A stretch of 21,176 bases of DNA from Elysia marginata (lineage: Eukaryota > Mollusca > Gastropoda > Plakobranchidae). This document shows positions 8,401-16,737 of this stretch, one piece after another. The first letter of the stretch is position 1. Each line of letters begins with the position of its first letter. The notes under the pieces are model-generated. The model saw nothing but the letters and a program-made list of their open reading frames with translations. It made no database searches and was not told the origin of the DNA. Both the position numbers and the translations under genes were made by a program. Location of the stretch: assembly GCA_019649035.1 (NCBI GenBank), contig BMAT01013784.1, positions 467,700 to 488,875 on the forward strand. The letters run 5' to 3'.

Positions 8401-11066
8401 ATGACGGCACTCTACCCCAACACAAGACTTCAGATTACATTATAATGAAGAGGGTGCTTTGGAGGGTTTCAAAATTTTTTCACTTTTTAACTAATCCTGG
8501 CCCATTTATTTCATTCAGTATTTAGGTACCGGAAATTCATATTTAACCTTTTTTTTTGCAAAGAGAATGTCTTGAGAAGGCAAAGGTAAGATGTTCAAAG
8601 AGACTGGTTGATTGATAAAAATGAAACACATGTATTGCAGTCGGGGTGTAGTTTAAGGGTATAAAACACAACCTTGAGGCATAGCTTTGATTAAGGTTCA
8701 CGTGCTTTGCGGGCTTTAGTCTCACTGTTTTTTTCTCAATCCTTGGCACTGCTTTTAGTGTAAAATCTTGATTTATCAAAACACAATAAGATGTTATTAT
8801 TTAGCGTAAAGCACTTAAACATGACCACAGTACTTTTCTCTAAAACTAACACTTCACTTGGTGCAGAAAACTGAACTAGGTAATCTTTCTTTCGTTCTAT
8901 CGTTTTAAATATGCCATTGGCTCAGTTTTAGAATATAAACTTACATGATAAAGTCATTATTTTGGAGGCTTAATCACCTAGCCCACTGATAATGTCCATA
9001 CAGTTATTTTGAGGGCCAGTGCGTAATAGGATCTAGTTTTTGTGCCTCAAAATAATGTTCGGAGAACAAAAATCACAGAAAAACGTTTACTTTTCTAATG
9101 TTTGGATACCAGGGAAGGTGATTATTGTAGCTGCCATATTGGATAAAAATAGTAAACTTTAGGTCTTCTTAAGTCATAATCTAAACATTTATTTGCATTC
9201 TGTTAATCCAATCGCTTATTACTTTCAATTCAAACATTTTGTCAGAAGCATTTTTTCATAGCTGTTTTATTAGATTTTTATATATTTTTTGAGTTTGCAT
9301 AAAACATAAAAGCGTCAAAAAGTAAATTTTTCCAAGTAAAACATTTGTAAAACAAAAACAAACAAAAATATTGACAAAAAACTTTTGACACAATCGAGAA
9401 CGGTGCGTTGGCAAGTCATATGCAAAGTTTGAAGTGAGTTGCTTTACAATTTTTGGAGAAATACAAAGATATGTGAAAAAAGACATTTTGAGAAAAAATG
9501 CAAAAGAAAGTCATATAGAAGGGAAAAAGGAATCCTAAGGTTTTAGGCAATGCAGTTGTGTATGTCTACTCTAAACAAGTGTCTCATGCATTCCTGCAGT
9601 TCAGCAGGCAGCGATCTGCCACCTCGCCAGTTGCCACCCGCAGTATACTCGCTGTAAGTATCACGAAGTATAGATGTAAAATGTATTTTTCGAGGCTAAA
9701 AGTATCAACGAAAAGACTTTAGAAAAATATTCCTATGATTTTGAATGGCATTCATCCTGTTCGGTGTTTGCGTAGATATTGCACGCTGGGAAAGTTGACT
9801 GTTCCCAAAGTACACTGCAGGCTAGGGTTTACTATAGGGGCGATAGCTTATACTATGCGCAAAAGGCTTTCTTTTTCCTATTGAAATAACGTGTTTTTAT
9901 AGCGTTTTGGCGTAGTCCTTGTTCTCAAAATTTTGAAAAAAATACTTATAGGTACCTTACGAAGAAAATTTCTGTGCCATGATTATGTTGAGAAAAGGAT
10001 ACACTTGCATAATTTCAACAAATCTGAAAATCGACCATGGGACCCCTATAATCCGTATACCTCTATTCAGTGGGGCGGCGCACTTGCCCTTAATTATTAT
10101 GTAGTTCTACGTAACGAAAGCATAAGAGATTAGGTTTAAATTGAGCCTAACCATCATAGTCTTCTGGGATCACGATGCTCTCATTGGTCTCAGCAAGGCG
10201 GGTCCGGCCTTGACCTTGCAGCTCTGCGGCAACATGTTTGGCCAGGAGTTTGCGGGCAGAGCGGTGAGAGAAGAGCAGGAGAGGCACGTGGACATTCACC
10301 GGGAGGTTGGCATCTTCTCCAGGCAGGAGACGGTCTGAGCAGCGCACAATCTGAGCAAAGGTCAAGGTCGACAGAAAAATTGATTGTTGGTTGGTTGTAT
10401 ATTTTTATTGTAATAACATAACTTATCCATAACAGTACCGAGAGAGGTCTAAAGGAAAATAATAACAACCAAAGACGCCGAATAGTTTTAACCTCTCAAG
10501 TTGAGTCGCTGACACAGAATTCTAAGACTGGAAAAGGCGAAGGTTATGTGATTTATCTACGCGACAATCTAGTTGCTGCTCTGGAAAAAGTGCAACACCA
10601 TTTACAAAATCATGTAGACTTACAAGGCCACATTTTTTTGTTGTGCTCAATTTTTGCAACAAGCGCTGCAACATTGGCTTTATTAGCAACAAGAGCTCTG
10701 ATTCCATCGTAAATTTTTGTTACCATAAATTTGATCAAATCGTTTACTTTCAAGGTATTTGTAAGTACTTTTAATAGATACTTATGAATACCACCAAGAA
10801 AAAAAAAGGATAAGGTAGATAGCTTACTACCAGCTTTACAAGATCAGTACTGAAACTACAGTCTCATCTTTTGCTCTCTCAGACCTATTATGTCGTACCT
10901 GCGGCAGCGGGAACTTCTCGTGCAGGCCCTGAAGTGAGTACACGTCTTGACTCCAAATAGCATGCTGGTTGACCGGGTTTTCTATAACGACTTCCGCCAG
11001 TCTGGAGCTGTCCTGCCTCGCAGGGGCGGGGGGACGCTGACGTCGGCCTCTGTTGCGGCGAAGCAT
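5173..11066 (-). CDS. CABIT-domain protein, GAREM/THEMIS-like (whole gene, six exons)
   Basis: Six minus-strand exons, 11066-10899, 10350-10152, 8220-7958, 7005-6862, 6587-6327 and 5400-5173, splice with intron phases 0,1,0,0,0 into 420 residues plus TAG. Every intron is GT-AG. The product looks like one CABIT domain, about residues 43-345. Landmarks are FPLPQIVRC (52-60), IPEDYDGHF (117-125), and a second half with LKCTD followed by IHIPTDQPGEF (252-262). These line up with GAREM1 as I recall it: LPCLAKV, IPVHYAGQF, and LPFQCKGRF. In animals THEMIS and GAREM are cytoplasmic GRB2-binding adaptors in receptor-kinase signalling; that role here is inference. A Ser/Gly-rich loop (184-203) splits the domain. 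Residues 346-420 resemble nothing I know. No SAM domain is seen, unlike vertebrate GAREM. The start ATG at 11066 is the first in-frame ATG of the exon; a non-coding first exon upstream is possible. Confidence 0.8.
5401..6326 (-). other. CABIT gene intron 5, holding a SINE
   Basis: This is a GT-AG intron of 926 bp between exons 5 and 6. It contains the SINE insertion described separately, in the orientation opposite to the gene. The rest is AT-rich and shows no further exon. Confidence 0.7.
5579..5766 (+). mobile_element. SINE insertion (5' truncated) with 14-bp target-site duplication
   Basis: The exact 14-mer ACTCGCTACGAGGG occurs at 5579-5592 and 5753-5766. Between them lie 160 bp. The insert opens with a GGTCTGGTGTCAGGATAATG block and GTGACTGGGTG, and ends in GATATAACC, then GACGTTAAAATTCAAACAACC. 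I recall near-identical core blocks and an ACGTTAA(A)-CAAAC tail in SINEs of gastropod genomes; this is memory, not a search. No tRNA-like promoter is visible at the left end, so the copy looks 5' truncated, as happens in LINE-driven retroposition. The intact target-site duplication suggests a fairly young insertion. Confidence 0.65.
6327..6587 (-). CDS. CABIT gene, exon 5
   Basis: A 261-nt phase 0-0 exon encoding residues 259-345. The acceptor is TTTTCCTCAG|CCAGGG and the donor TTCCAG|GTATGT, both strong. It begins PGEF, completing the P-x-x-x-x-G-x-F motif started in exon 4, and continues through ANRYPGLVRFVYGD and TPCSLMFMLVDTFEEDSVIGCLL. These match the closing strands of CABIT, where GAREM1 has a VNVTVP strand and then YKFVNIQ...VVVCCVL as I recall it. 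A YPN tripeptide at 327-329 formally fits the GRB2 SH2 pattern YxN but lies in a predicted core strand, so it is weak. Confidence 0.8.
6862..7005 (-). CDS. CABIT gene, exon 4
   Basis: A 144-nt phase 0-0 exon encoding residues 211-258. The acceptor is CAATAACAG|AAAGTG and the donor GACCAG|GTAAAA. The peptide has a short strand (GSVFMVNGTIKGVA), a basic turn (SHRKKSRE) and the CABIT-typical LLKCTDPSGKEIHIPTDQ, in which a Cys-containing strand is followed by a turn and an I/L-P-x-x-x-x-G motif completed by exon 5. Because its length is a multiple of three and both phases are 0, it could be skipped in frame, which would remove the centre of the domain. Confidence 0.78.
7958..8220 (-). CDS. CABIT gene, exon 3
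   Basis: This exon completes Gly123 and encodes residues 124-210. The acceptor is CACTTTTAG|GTCATT and the donor CAACAACAG|GTACAG. The split codon G|GT restores EDYDGHFLRL across the junction, the strongest single sign that exons 2 and 3 belong together. VRSLHYIATNPVAAFVNF corresponds in spacing to the helix-strand segment after the YxGxF motif in GAREM1. Residues 184-203 are a Ser/Gly/Tyr-rich loop, probably disordered and sitting between the two halves of the domain. The frame runs on past the donor to a stop near 7877, so intron retention would give a truncated product. Confidence 0.78.
8221..10151 (-). other. CABIT gene intron 2 (1.9 kb)
   Basis: This is the longest intron of the gene, phase 1, AT-rich throughout. 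The only stretch of unlike composition is a GC-rich island at about 9600-9651, listed separately. The other open frames here are short and have no recognisable sequence. Confidence 0.65.
9600..9651. other. GC-rich intronic island with splice-like borders on both strands
   Basis: On the plus strand the island follows TTCCTGCAG and ends at a full-consensus donor, CGCT|GTAAGTAT, giving a 52-nt open segment (SAGSDLPPRQLPPAVYSL). On the minus strand it follows a good acceptor, ATACTTACAG, and stays open in more than one frame. Spliced to exon 2 of the CABIT gene (phase 1) it would read 22 codons and stop. It could be an antisense micro-exon, a poison or alternative last exon, or chance. No donor suits inclusion as an internal minus-strand exon. 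Confidence 0.2.
10152..10350 (-). CDS. CABIT gene, exon 2
   Basis: This exon encodes residues 57-122 and the first base of Gly123. The acceptor is TTTGCTCAG|ATTGTG and the donor GATG|GTTAGG. The peptide opens with IVRCSDRLLPG, passes through a hydrophobic VHVPLLLFSHRSARKL stretch and ends SIVIPEDYD. This order (LP-x-V strand, hydrophobic LLxHS strand, IPxxYxGxF) is the first half of a CABIT domain as in GAREM1. The higher GC content than the introns on either side supports coding. The alternative plus-strand frame here is a shadow. Confidence 0.8.
10899..11066 (-). CDS. CABIT gene, exon 1 (first coding exon)
   Basis: This exon encodes residues 1-56. It starts at an ATG in the context TCGGCCATGC and ends at the donor CCGCAG|GTACGA. 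It is GC-rich compared with its flanks. The first 18 residues are strongly basic and proline-rich (MLRRNRGRRQRPPAPARQ) and hold a class II SH3-ligand pattern PxxPxR at 12-17. The CABIT domain begins near Tyr43 and runs on through EKFPLPQ into exon 2. The frame stays open upstream of the ATG to a TAG near 11110, so the exon could start earlier through the weak acceptors TCAGCAG or ATTAG. The ATG is a choice by position, not proven. Confidence 0.72.
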
Positions 11067-11109
11067 GGCCGATATCTGGGAAGCCTTTTGGGCACCGTCA
11101 GCACACACT

Positions 11110-11913
11110 AATCACCTGCTGACAAATATCCACGAATAAATAATCGCAGAAAATGATCCATACCGTAATATAAAAGAAAATCAGAGAGCGCATGCAACAT
11201 AACACCTACTCTAACCATAACAAATATATATAAAACATGTACTATTAAGTGATCATTATTGACATTCTTTATTGTGTTATTGAAGTAAAGAAACTGTGAA
11301 ACTGCATACTCTGCGAAAGCCCCTTCAGGAAACTGAAAGATGAAACATTGTCTATCCATTGACACTGCTCAACGAAGTGCTTTAACCACTGCACTAACGT
11401 ACGATTTTCCCGTGCGCTCAGATATGTTATTACATAGTCAGTAGTGTGTAGTGGGGCTGAAGATAAAGATTTGTCGCATATCTCGTTGGACACCTTTTTT
11501 GGCTGCTATATATAATTTTTATGATCCGTGCTGGCATTTATTTAACTTGCATTTGTTTCCAGAGATCCAGATGAAAAAATATACTTAATCCCTCCTTTCT
11601 AAAGTTGAAACTGTACAAGACGCGAAACATGCTATGAAAAAGATCATGTGTATGTAATAACTTTTATTCTGTCCTGGTTAATTTTGCATAGTTGTAATCT
11701 ACCGTTTCCTCACCACCATCCCATTTCCCCATCCCCTGCGCAATTTCTTTTTCAGTATGTTAGTTCACTTTAATTGGCAAAAACTTAGCCCTGTTGAACT
11801 TGACTATGTCCTATGCTAATACTCTCAGTTTTATTTATGTAAAGCTTCCACCACGAGAAATTTTTTAGACATATAAAAAGCCACAATAATGGAAATCAAC
11901 GTTAAGTTCATTT
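11110..11913. other. Region upstream of the CABIT gene
   Basis: Its promoter and any non-coding first exon should lie here or further upstream. I cannot point to a TATA box or start site. Apart from the A-box-like segment the sequence is unassigned and AT-rich. Confidence 0.4.
11379..11396 (-). repeat. tRNA A-box-like segment, possible SINE head
   Basis: The minus strand reads TAGTGCAGTGGTTAAAGC, which fits the internal A box and D-loop of a tRNA (TRGYNNARNGG-type). No matching B box is found 30-45 bases downstream, so it is not a tRNA gene. It may be the remains of a tRNA-derived SINE promoter. Confidence 0.3.
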
Positions 11914-11934
11914 AATAATAGTAATAATAATAAC

Positions 11935-12013
<79 letters not shown>
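11914..12013. repeat. (AAT)n microsatellite, LINE 3' tail
   Basis: About 100 bp of nearly pure AAT units with a few variants at the left end. It directly abuts the 3' end of the minus-strand LINE, so it is best read as the element's tail repeat, later expanded. The apparent poly-tyrosine frame on the minus strand is an artefact of this repeat. Confidence 0.95.
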
Positions 12014-13195
12014 TTCATAATAGTAAAATGTGTTTCTTATATAGCGCTTTACCTTTTTACAAGCCAAAAGCGTTTTACGTTGGGTAAAACACATAAATAA
12101 CAATATAGTTGACATTGAAATATATTTGACTTGAACAAAAGATTATTGATTAGTTAGACATACAATGAAGGCAGGTCGAAAAAAAAACCCAGCAAAATAA
12201 CTATTGCAATGTAAGTGATGACCATGGCAAAATTAAAATTCACAGAAAAATAAACGATGTAGAGGAAAATAATTATGTCTAGTAGTTAAAAGCAAATTAC
12301 AATAAAAAAAACTAACTGGCAGATATAAAAGAAAGATTAATGGTTCCTCTACAGATGACTTTAAACAAATTTGATTCATGTGCACAACAATGTATTCAGC
12401 TTTGATGAATATAATATCACAAGCGCTGTTGAAAAATTTAATAAAAAATACTTTTAAATAGAGTAAGATCACAATACGCTTCGGAAAACAAATATGTTTT
12501 TAGACTTTTCTTAAAAAGCGACGCTTTTCAAATATTCCGGGAGGGCACTCTGTGTTGATGCACCTTGATACTAAAATGTTATTTTCCTGAAAGACTTGAA
12601 CTTGAAATGTGGTATCACTTATGTGTTCTTTGAGCAAGAGCACAAAGATTTGTTAGGTGTGTACCTTTTCAATTTATTGCTATGATAGGAAGGTGTCTCA
12701 GATATGTTTTGACATTGAAAGACAAAATATGCAATTTGTAGTCAATTTTAGTTTTAATTGGAAGCCACTGCAACTAATTAAGTACAGGTGTGATAGACAT
12801 CTTTTTAGTTTTTATCACTATTCTAGAAGCGTGATTTTGTAACCGAGCTATCTTTTTGTCTGGCAACCCTGCAAGTAGAGAATTAAAGAGGTCTAATCTT
12901 GATAGAACCAAAAATCACACAAATTTAGTTGTAGCTTCTAGGGATATATATCACCTTATGGCTGAAATTTTTCCCAATTCAAAATGACACGACCTAATTT
13001 TAGAGATATGTTGGTCTCGTGAGAGAGTTTTGTGTAATGCATAAATAAAACTTTTAGGGATAATATCTTGATTGAAAACGTAACTGTTAGGAAGCTTATA
13101 AGCTGAGTAAAATTAGGATTAGAGATAAATCTCATCTCAGTCTTGTCTGTGTTTAATTTCTGCATTTTTGACATCATCCAAGATGAGATGTGTTT

Positions 13196-13198
13196 NNN
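13196..13198. other. Unresolved bases (NNN)
   Basis: Three N bases lie inside the LINE's open stretch. The frame on either side agrees if exactly three bases are missing. Confidence 0.99.
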
Positions 13199-13251
13199 GC
13201 ATGAATTCAAAGTTGATAAAATATCGGATAATTCATCAGTTTTAAACAGTG

Positions 13252-13277
13252 ATGTACTATAGCTAACTATAGTACAT
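13252..13277. repeat. Perfect 11-bp inverted repeat inside the LINE
   Basis: ATGTACTATAG and its reverse complement flank a 4-base CTAA loop. Weaker pairing extends outward (TTTAAA-CAGT on the left against ACTGGTTTTAAA on the right). It lies between the ADG and WMxxxxxKLN blocks of the reverse transcriptase. Confidence 0.85.
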
Positions 13278-14204
13278 AACTGGTTTTAAAGGATCCATAC
13301 AGTCGAGTGCCATCAGCACAAAATTATTGCTGAAACCATACTGGTCTATAATCTCATACATCGAAAAAAAACTGGACCAAGCACCGATCCTTGAGGCACA
13401 CCAAAGTTAATTACTCGGTTAAAATTAACATGAACATTAATTTTGGATTCCTGTTTCGATTACATTGGGAGGTGTCGAACTATTTTATGACCTTTCATTC
13501 CGCCGGAGGGACAAAATCCACGCCAGTCGCTCGCTTGTAGCAATGTAGGATTAATTCTAACTTTGTAAAAACTTTTCTTCTTCTTTTTGTTCCTCTAAAG
13601 AGAGCTTCGATATGAAATATAAACAATAAAATATAGTAAAAATTAATAGTTTCATTTTCCCTCCAAATTACATTAATTTTAGAGGGAAAACACTTTAAAA
13701 AGATTTTGAATTTCATGCCACTTGAAAAACACCCAGGATGCTACTTATAAAAGTAATTTTGTTTGCAATTTGAGTATACACGGCCTTTTCTTGTATAGCC
13801 TTAAGATTCGTGCCGCTGAAAACATCATTATCAACAATTTTGAGCTGAACTCTCGAACGTGTGACGGATAATTTAAAGTAGAAAGAGGTTGATAATTCGC
13901 AATTCGCCATTTAATAAAAGCAAAATCACTGGAGTCTACATACACAGTACTGCATTTTACTTTTCTCTTAGACTGTCTATTACCATAACAATCATTATCC
14001 AACAAAACATCACAAACTACACGTAGTAAGCATAACTCCTACAGCCACAACAACGTCAAGAAACTTGTCCACAGCTTGTGAGAACCCGTATCTTACTTCC
14101 TTGAACAATTGAGCTAGCTAGAGAGTTATTCTGCTTTTAATGCTGCAAGATTTTGAGAAAAAATAAGCCTTTATTAAAAGGAACAGGACTATTATGAATT
14201 TGTC

Positions 14205-14255
14205 TATGCCAAGAACAGAGTATAATACGTGTATTATACTCTGTTATGCCAAGAA
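14205..14255. repeat. Perfect 32-bp palindrome between 11-bp direct repeats
   Basis: The arm AACAGAGTATAATAC (14214-14228) is repeated in reverse complement at 14231-14245 around a 2-base GT centre. The exact 11-mer TATGCCAAGAA occurs at 14205-14215 and 14245-14255, overlapping the ends of the palindrome. The arrangement looks like a small palindromic insertion with a target duplication, or a template-switch scar. Confidence 0.9.
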
Positions 14256-14708
14256 AGACTAAACTATCTCCAGTTGTCTACTGACCTAATTGTCTAACAT
14301 ATAAAGTTTCAACTTTCCCAAAAGCGTATTAAAACGACAGAGAACCGCAGACTATGGAACTAGGTCAGCGAAGAGAAAGTTACAGGCCACACTGCCAGAA
14401 CTTCAGTCCTCTGAGTATTGACAAAAGAACTGAAAATTTCTGGCAGCAATTCATAAACAATAATTAATAGAGCATGAGATGGGGGGAGACATAATTATAG
14501 AGGCAGAGGAAAAGGGGGCTTACTTATAAAGACTAACAGACAGATACAGAGAAAGAAACGTAGCCTGGGGGAAAGAGAGAGAAACAGGCAGGCAAATACG
14601 CGGACATAAGCAGACAGTAAGTTAGAGAGGCAGTAGAAAGGTATAGAAAAAAAAGTGTGAAACAAGAAACTTAACAAATGAGAAAGACATAAAGATATAG
14701 AGAGAAAG

Positions 14709-14753
14709 GTAGATAGATAGATAGATAGATAGATAGGTAGATATATATAAGAA

Positions 14754-14813
<60 letters not shown>
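14709..14813. repeat. (GATA)n microsatellite
   Basis: Two runs of the AGAT/GATA tetranucleotide, about 14709-14736 and 14754-14813, are separated by a short interruption (GGTAGATATATATAAGAA). The open frames across it, made of Ile-Tyr-Leu-Ser repeats, are artefacts. Confidence 0.97.
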
Positions 14814-15570
14814 CAATGTAGATGATTAGAGTAACCATTCTTTGCAATTTTATCACGGATGGTCAGATGTAAAAGAAACTTTAAGAAAATGTTGCCCCCC
14901 TTACCTATTTATTATTCATTGACGTTTTTCACCTAGTTGAACATTTTATAAATATTCCCTTTGACTTATGACAAAAGTTTATCTCTAAAGTGAAACATCT
15001 AACTTGTAATTTAAACTGTTATCATCCATGTCACGAAATATGAACTTCCAGAGTCAATAAAGTAAGGGACATAGAAGAGAGAGAAAAACCCAGTCTTTGC
15101 GTGTCACAATCGTAAAGAAAATAATGATCTACACAGTCGAGATTTACAGATCTTCACTGCTTGGTCTACCGTGACAACCCATTTATAAATAGCAAAAAAG
15201 GGTAAAGAATAAGAAACACAACATGAAATTATACCAGGTCATAAAGTCTCTTTTATATTCAGATTTTATTATGGAAGTATCGAAACGGTAGTTAATGTTC
15301 ATACAGCCCTGCCGCAGTCATACAAATTGCCACGTCAAGAAGAACATCAAAGTGCCGAAACGATACTGCACATGACAGAGCGATATAAGTTGCTGGGGGA
15401 CATTGCAACTGTAATTATATGAACATTTTTTTTCTTCAATGTCACCTTTCATTACAGTTATACTACTGGTCGTGACAAGAAGTAAGAGAAACTATGTGCA
15501 CGCAGCCTTCTTTCCCATTAAAGGGTCTGTCTTTGTGATATACATGTCATTAAAATTTTTTTTCATTTAG

Positions 15571-15783
15571 ATTCTATTCAGAGCATAACTTGGCTCAATA
15601 TGGTTCTCTACAAATCCTTGTAACTGATGGTGCATACAAAAAGAAAGCGCTCGTGTGTACAGACGTTCCAAACTACAAGCACAGAGAATTCAATAATAAT
15701 TATGTAGGGCCTAACGTCACCCTTGGAATCAGTTCAACCGTTTATTTTTGTCTATTCTTCCGGGTTCTTTCACACCGCTAAGG
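15571..15783 (+). CDS. Possible plus-strand exon, unrecognised
   Basis: A strong acceptor-like TTTTTTTTCATTTAG ends at 15570. One frame then stays open for about 70 codons to TAA, beginning FYSEHNLAQYGSLQIL and continuing VTDGAYKKKALVCTDVPNYK. The composition is more protein-like than the surroundings, but I recognise no family, see no good donor and find no partner exon. It may be the 3' end of an unseen gene, a transposon scrap, or chance. Confidence 0.15.
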
Positions 15784-15800
15784 CGTGTTTAATTGTTTAT

Positions 15801-15840
15801 CCTGAACCTAGGCGCCCCAATGCGCCTAGTCCTGAACCTA
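15801..15840. repeat. Short inverted repeat between 10-bp direct repeats
   Basis: CCTGAACCTA occurs at 15801-15810 and 15831-15840. CTAGGCGC (15808-15815) and GCGCCTAG (15822-15829) form a perfect 8-bp inverted repeat between them around CCCAAT. The layout resembles that at 14205-14255. Confidence 0.8.
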
Positions 15841-16507
15841 ACCGGGAATTGGTTTTATCCTCTGATATGGAGCAGACATGTTTAAAGTTGTATTGGCTCT
15901 GTGAAACGTGAGTTGTCTATCTAAATTGCCTGTAGCATGACTGTGTTTTTTAAAAGTTTCGAAGCACAGGCGTAGGAAAAAAACGTCAAGACTCCAGACT
16001 TCGAAATATTGATTTGTCTTAGTGAATGTGAGAAATAGCCATGTAAATCAAAAAATGATTGCATGATTTTAGTGATTTTTCACAATCCAGCTTGTGTGAA
16101 TGTGCAAAATTAAGCTGAAAACCCTACGTATAAAGTTCTATGAACCATAAAAAAGAAACATATTGATCGACATCTCAAAAGATCTTACAACGATAGCATC
16201 GATGAAATACTCTGAAAAGAAAATTTGTTGCTTTCTTGATTGGTGAGGCATAATGTGCAAAGACACCCGTTTCCAGGTTTTTCAATGTTGATATAAAAAT
16301 TAATCTGTGTAACGAATGCTTTAAAACGGCTGAACTTCCCAACTTATACAAATTTCTTTTTTCCCTCATATTGCTGTCTTCCTCTAAATTCTTCTTAATA
16401 CCCTATTACGCCGCAGCGTGTATAAAACCGAAAACGAGGCAAAAATTGACACCGAATCAAGAGAAACACGTTAATGGGAAAGGCAGTATGAAGTGAGTGA
16501 AAAACTT

Positions 16508-16562
16508 AAATAATAATAATAATAATTATTATAAAAATAATTATAATAATAATGATAATAAT

Positions 16563-16608
<46 letters not shown>

Positions 16609-16611
16609 TTA
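16508..16611. repeat. (AAT)n microsatellite, second copy
   Basis: AAT/ATT units, mixed in the left half and pure in the right half. Unlike the 11914 tract, neither side shows a LINE 3' end, so its origin is open. Confidence 0.95.
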
Positions 16612-16737
16612 TGCTCCTTTTAAACGCTTTCTCATGAAATCCGATAGTTCCTAAAGGCTTAGAAATCTTTTTGAAAATTGTATGCTACAAAAAAAAAAAA
16701 AAAGAAAAACAAGGGCTTAGAAACTGTCTCGACATTG

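Larger units (their letters stand above)
11915..13510 (-). mobile_element. CR1/L2-like LINE fragment, decayed reverse transcriptase and 3' end
   Basis: Read on the minus strand, this holds the second half of a non-LTR reverse transcriptase. NFGVPQGSVLGPVFF lies at 13410-13366. FCADGTRLYG at 13323-13294 stands where F/Y-ADD-T-Q-L-Y is expected, so the catalytic aspartate pair is damaged (ADG). ISSWMMSKMQKLNTDKTEMRF at about 13182-13120 matches the W-M-x-x-N-x-L-K-L-N-x-D-K-T-E block. LVLSRLDLFNSLLAGLPDKK and an ARLQN block follow near 12910-12830, then LQWLPIKTKIDYKLHIL. There are several in-frame stops and at least two frame changes, so it is long dead. The 3' end carries GCGCTATATAAG (12047-12036) followed by (ATT)n, the usual tail of CR1/L2-type elements. 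The 5' part with the endonuclease is missing. Confidence 0.85.
13511..16507. other. Intergenic, AT-rich, mostly featureless
   Basis: Between the LINE and the second AAT tract I see only the palindrome at 14205, the (GATA)n tract with purine-rich flanks from about 14476, the doubtful exon at 15571 and the small repeat at 15801. No gene is supported in the rest. Confidence 0.5.

Noticed and set aside
10147-10338. Plus-strand open frame opposite CABIT exon 2
   Set aside because: It is a shadow of the coding strand. The minus-strand frame has matching splice sites and CABIT motifs; this one has neither.
11912-12115. Minus-strand poly-tyrosine open frame
   Set aside because: It is a translation of the (AAT)n repeat and the LINE tail.
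14622-14856. Open frames made of Tyr-Leu-Ser-Ile repeats
   Set aside because: They arise from the (GATA)n microsatellite and its flanks.
15300-15415. GC-richer segment with open frames on both strands
   Set aside because: Several frames are open for short lengths, none has paired splice signals, and no peptide is recognisable.
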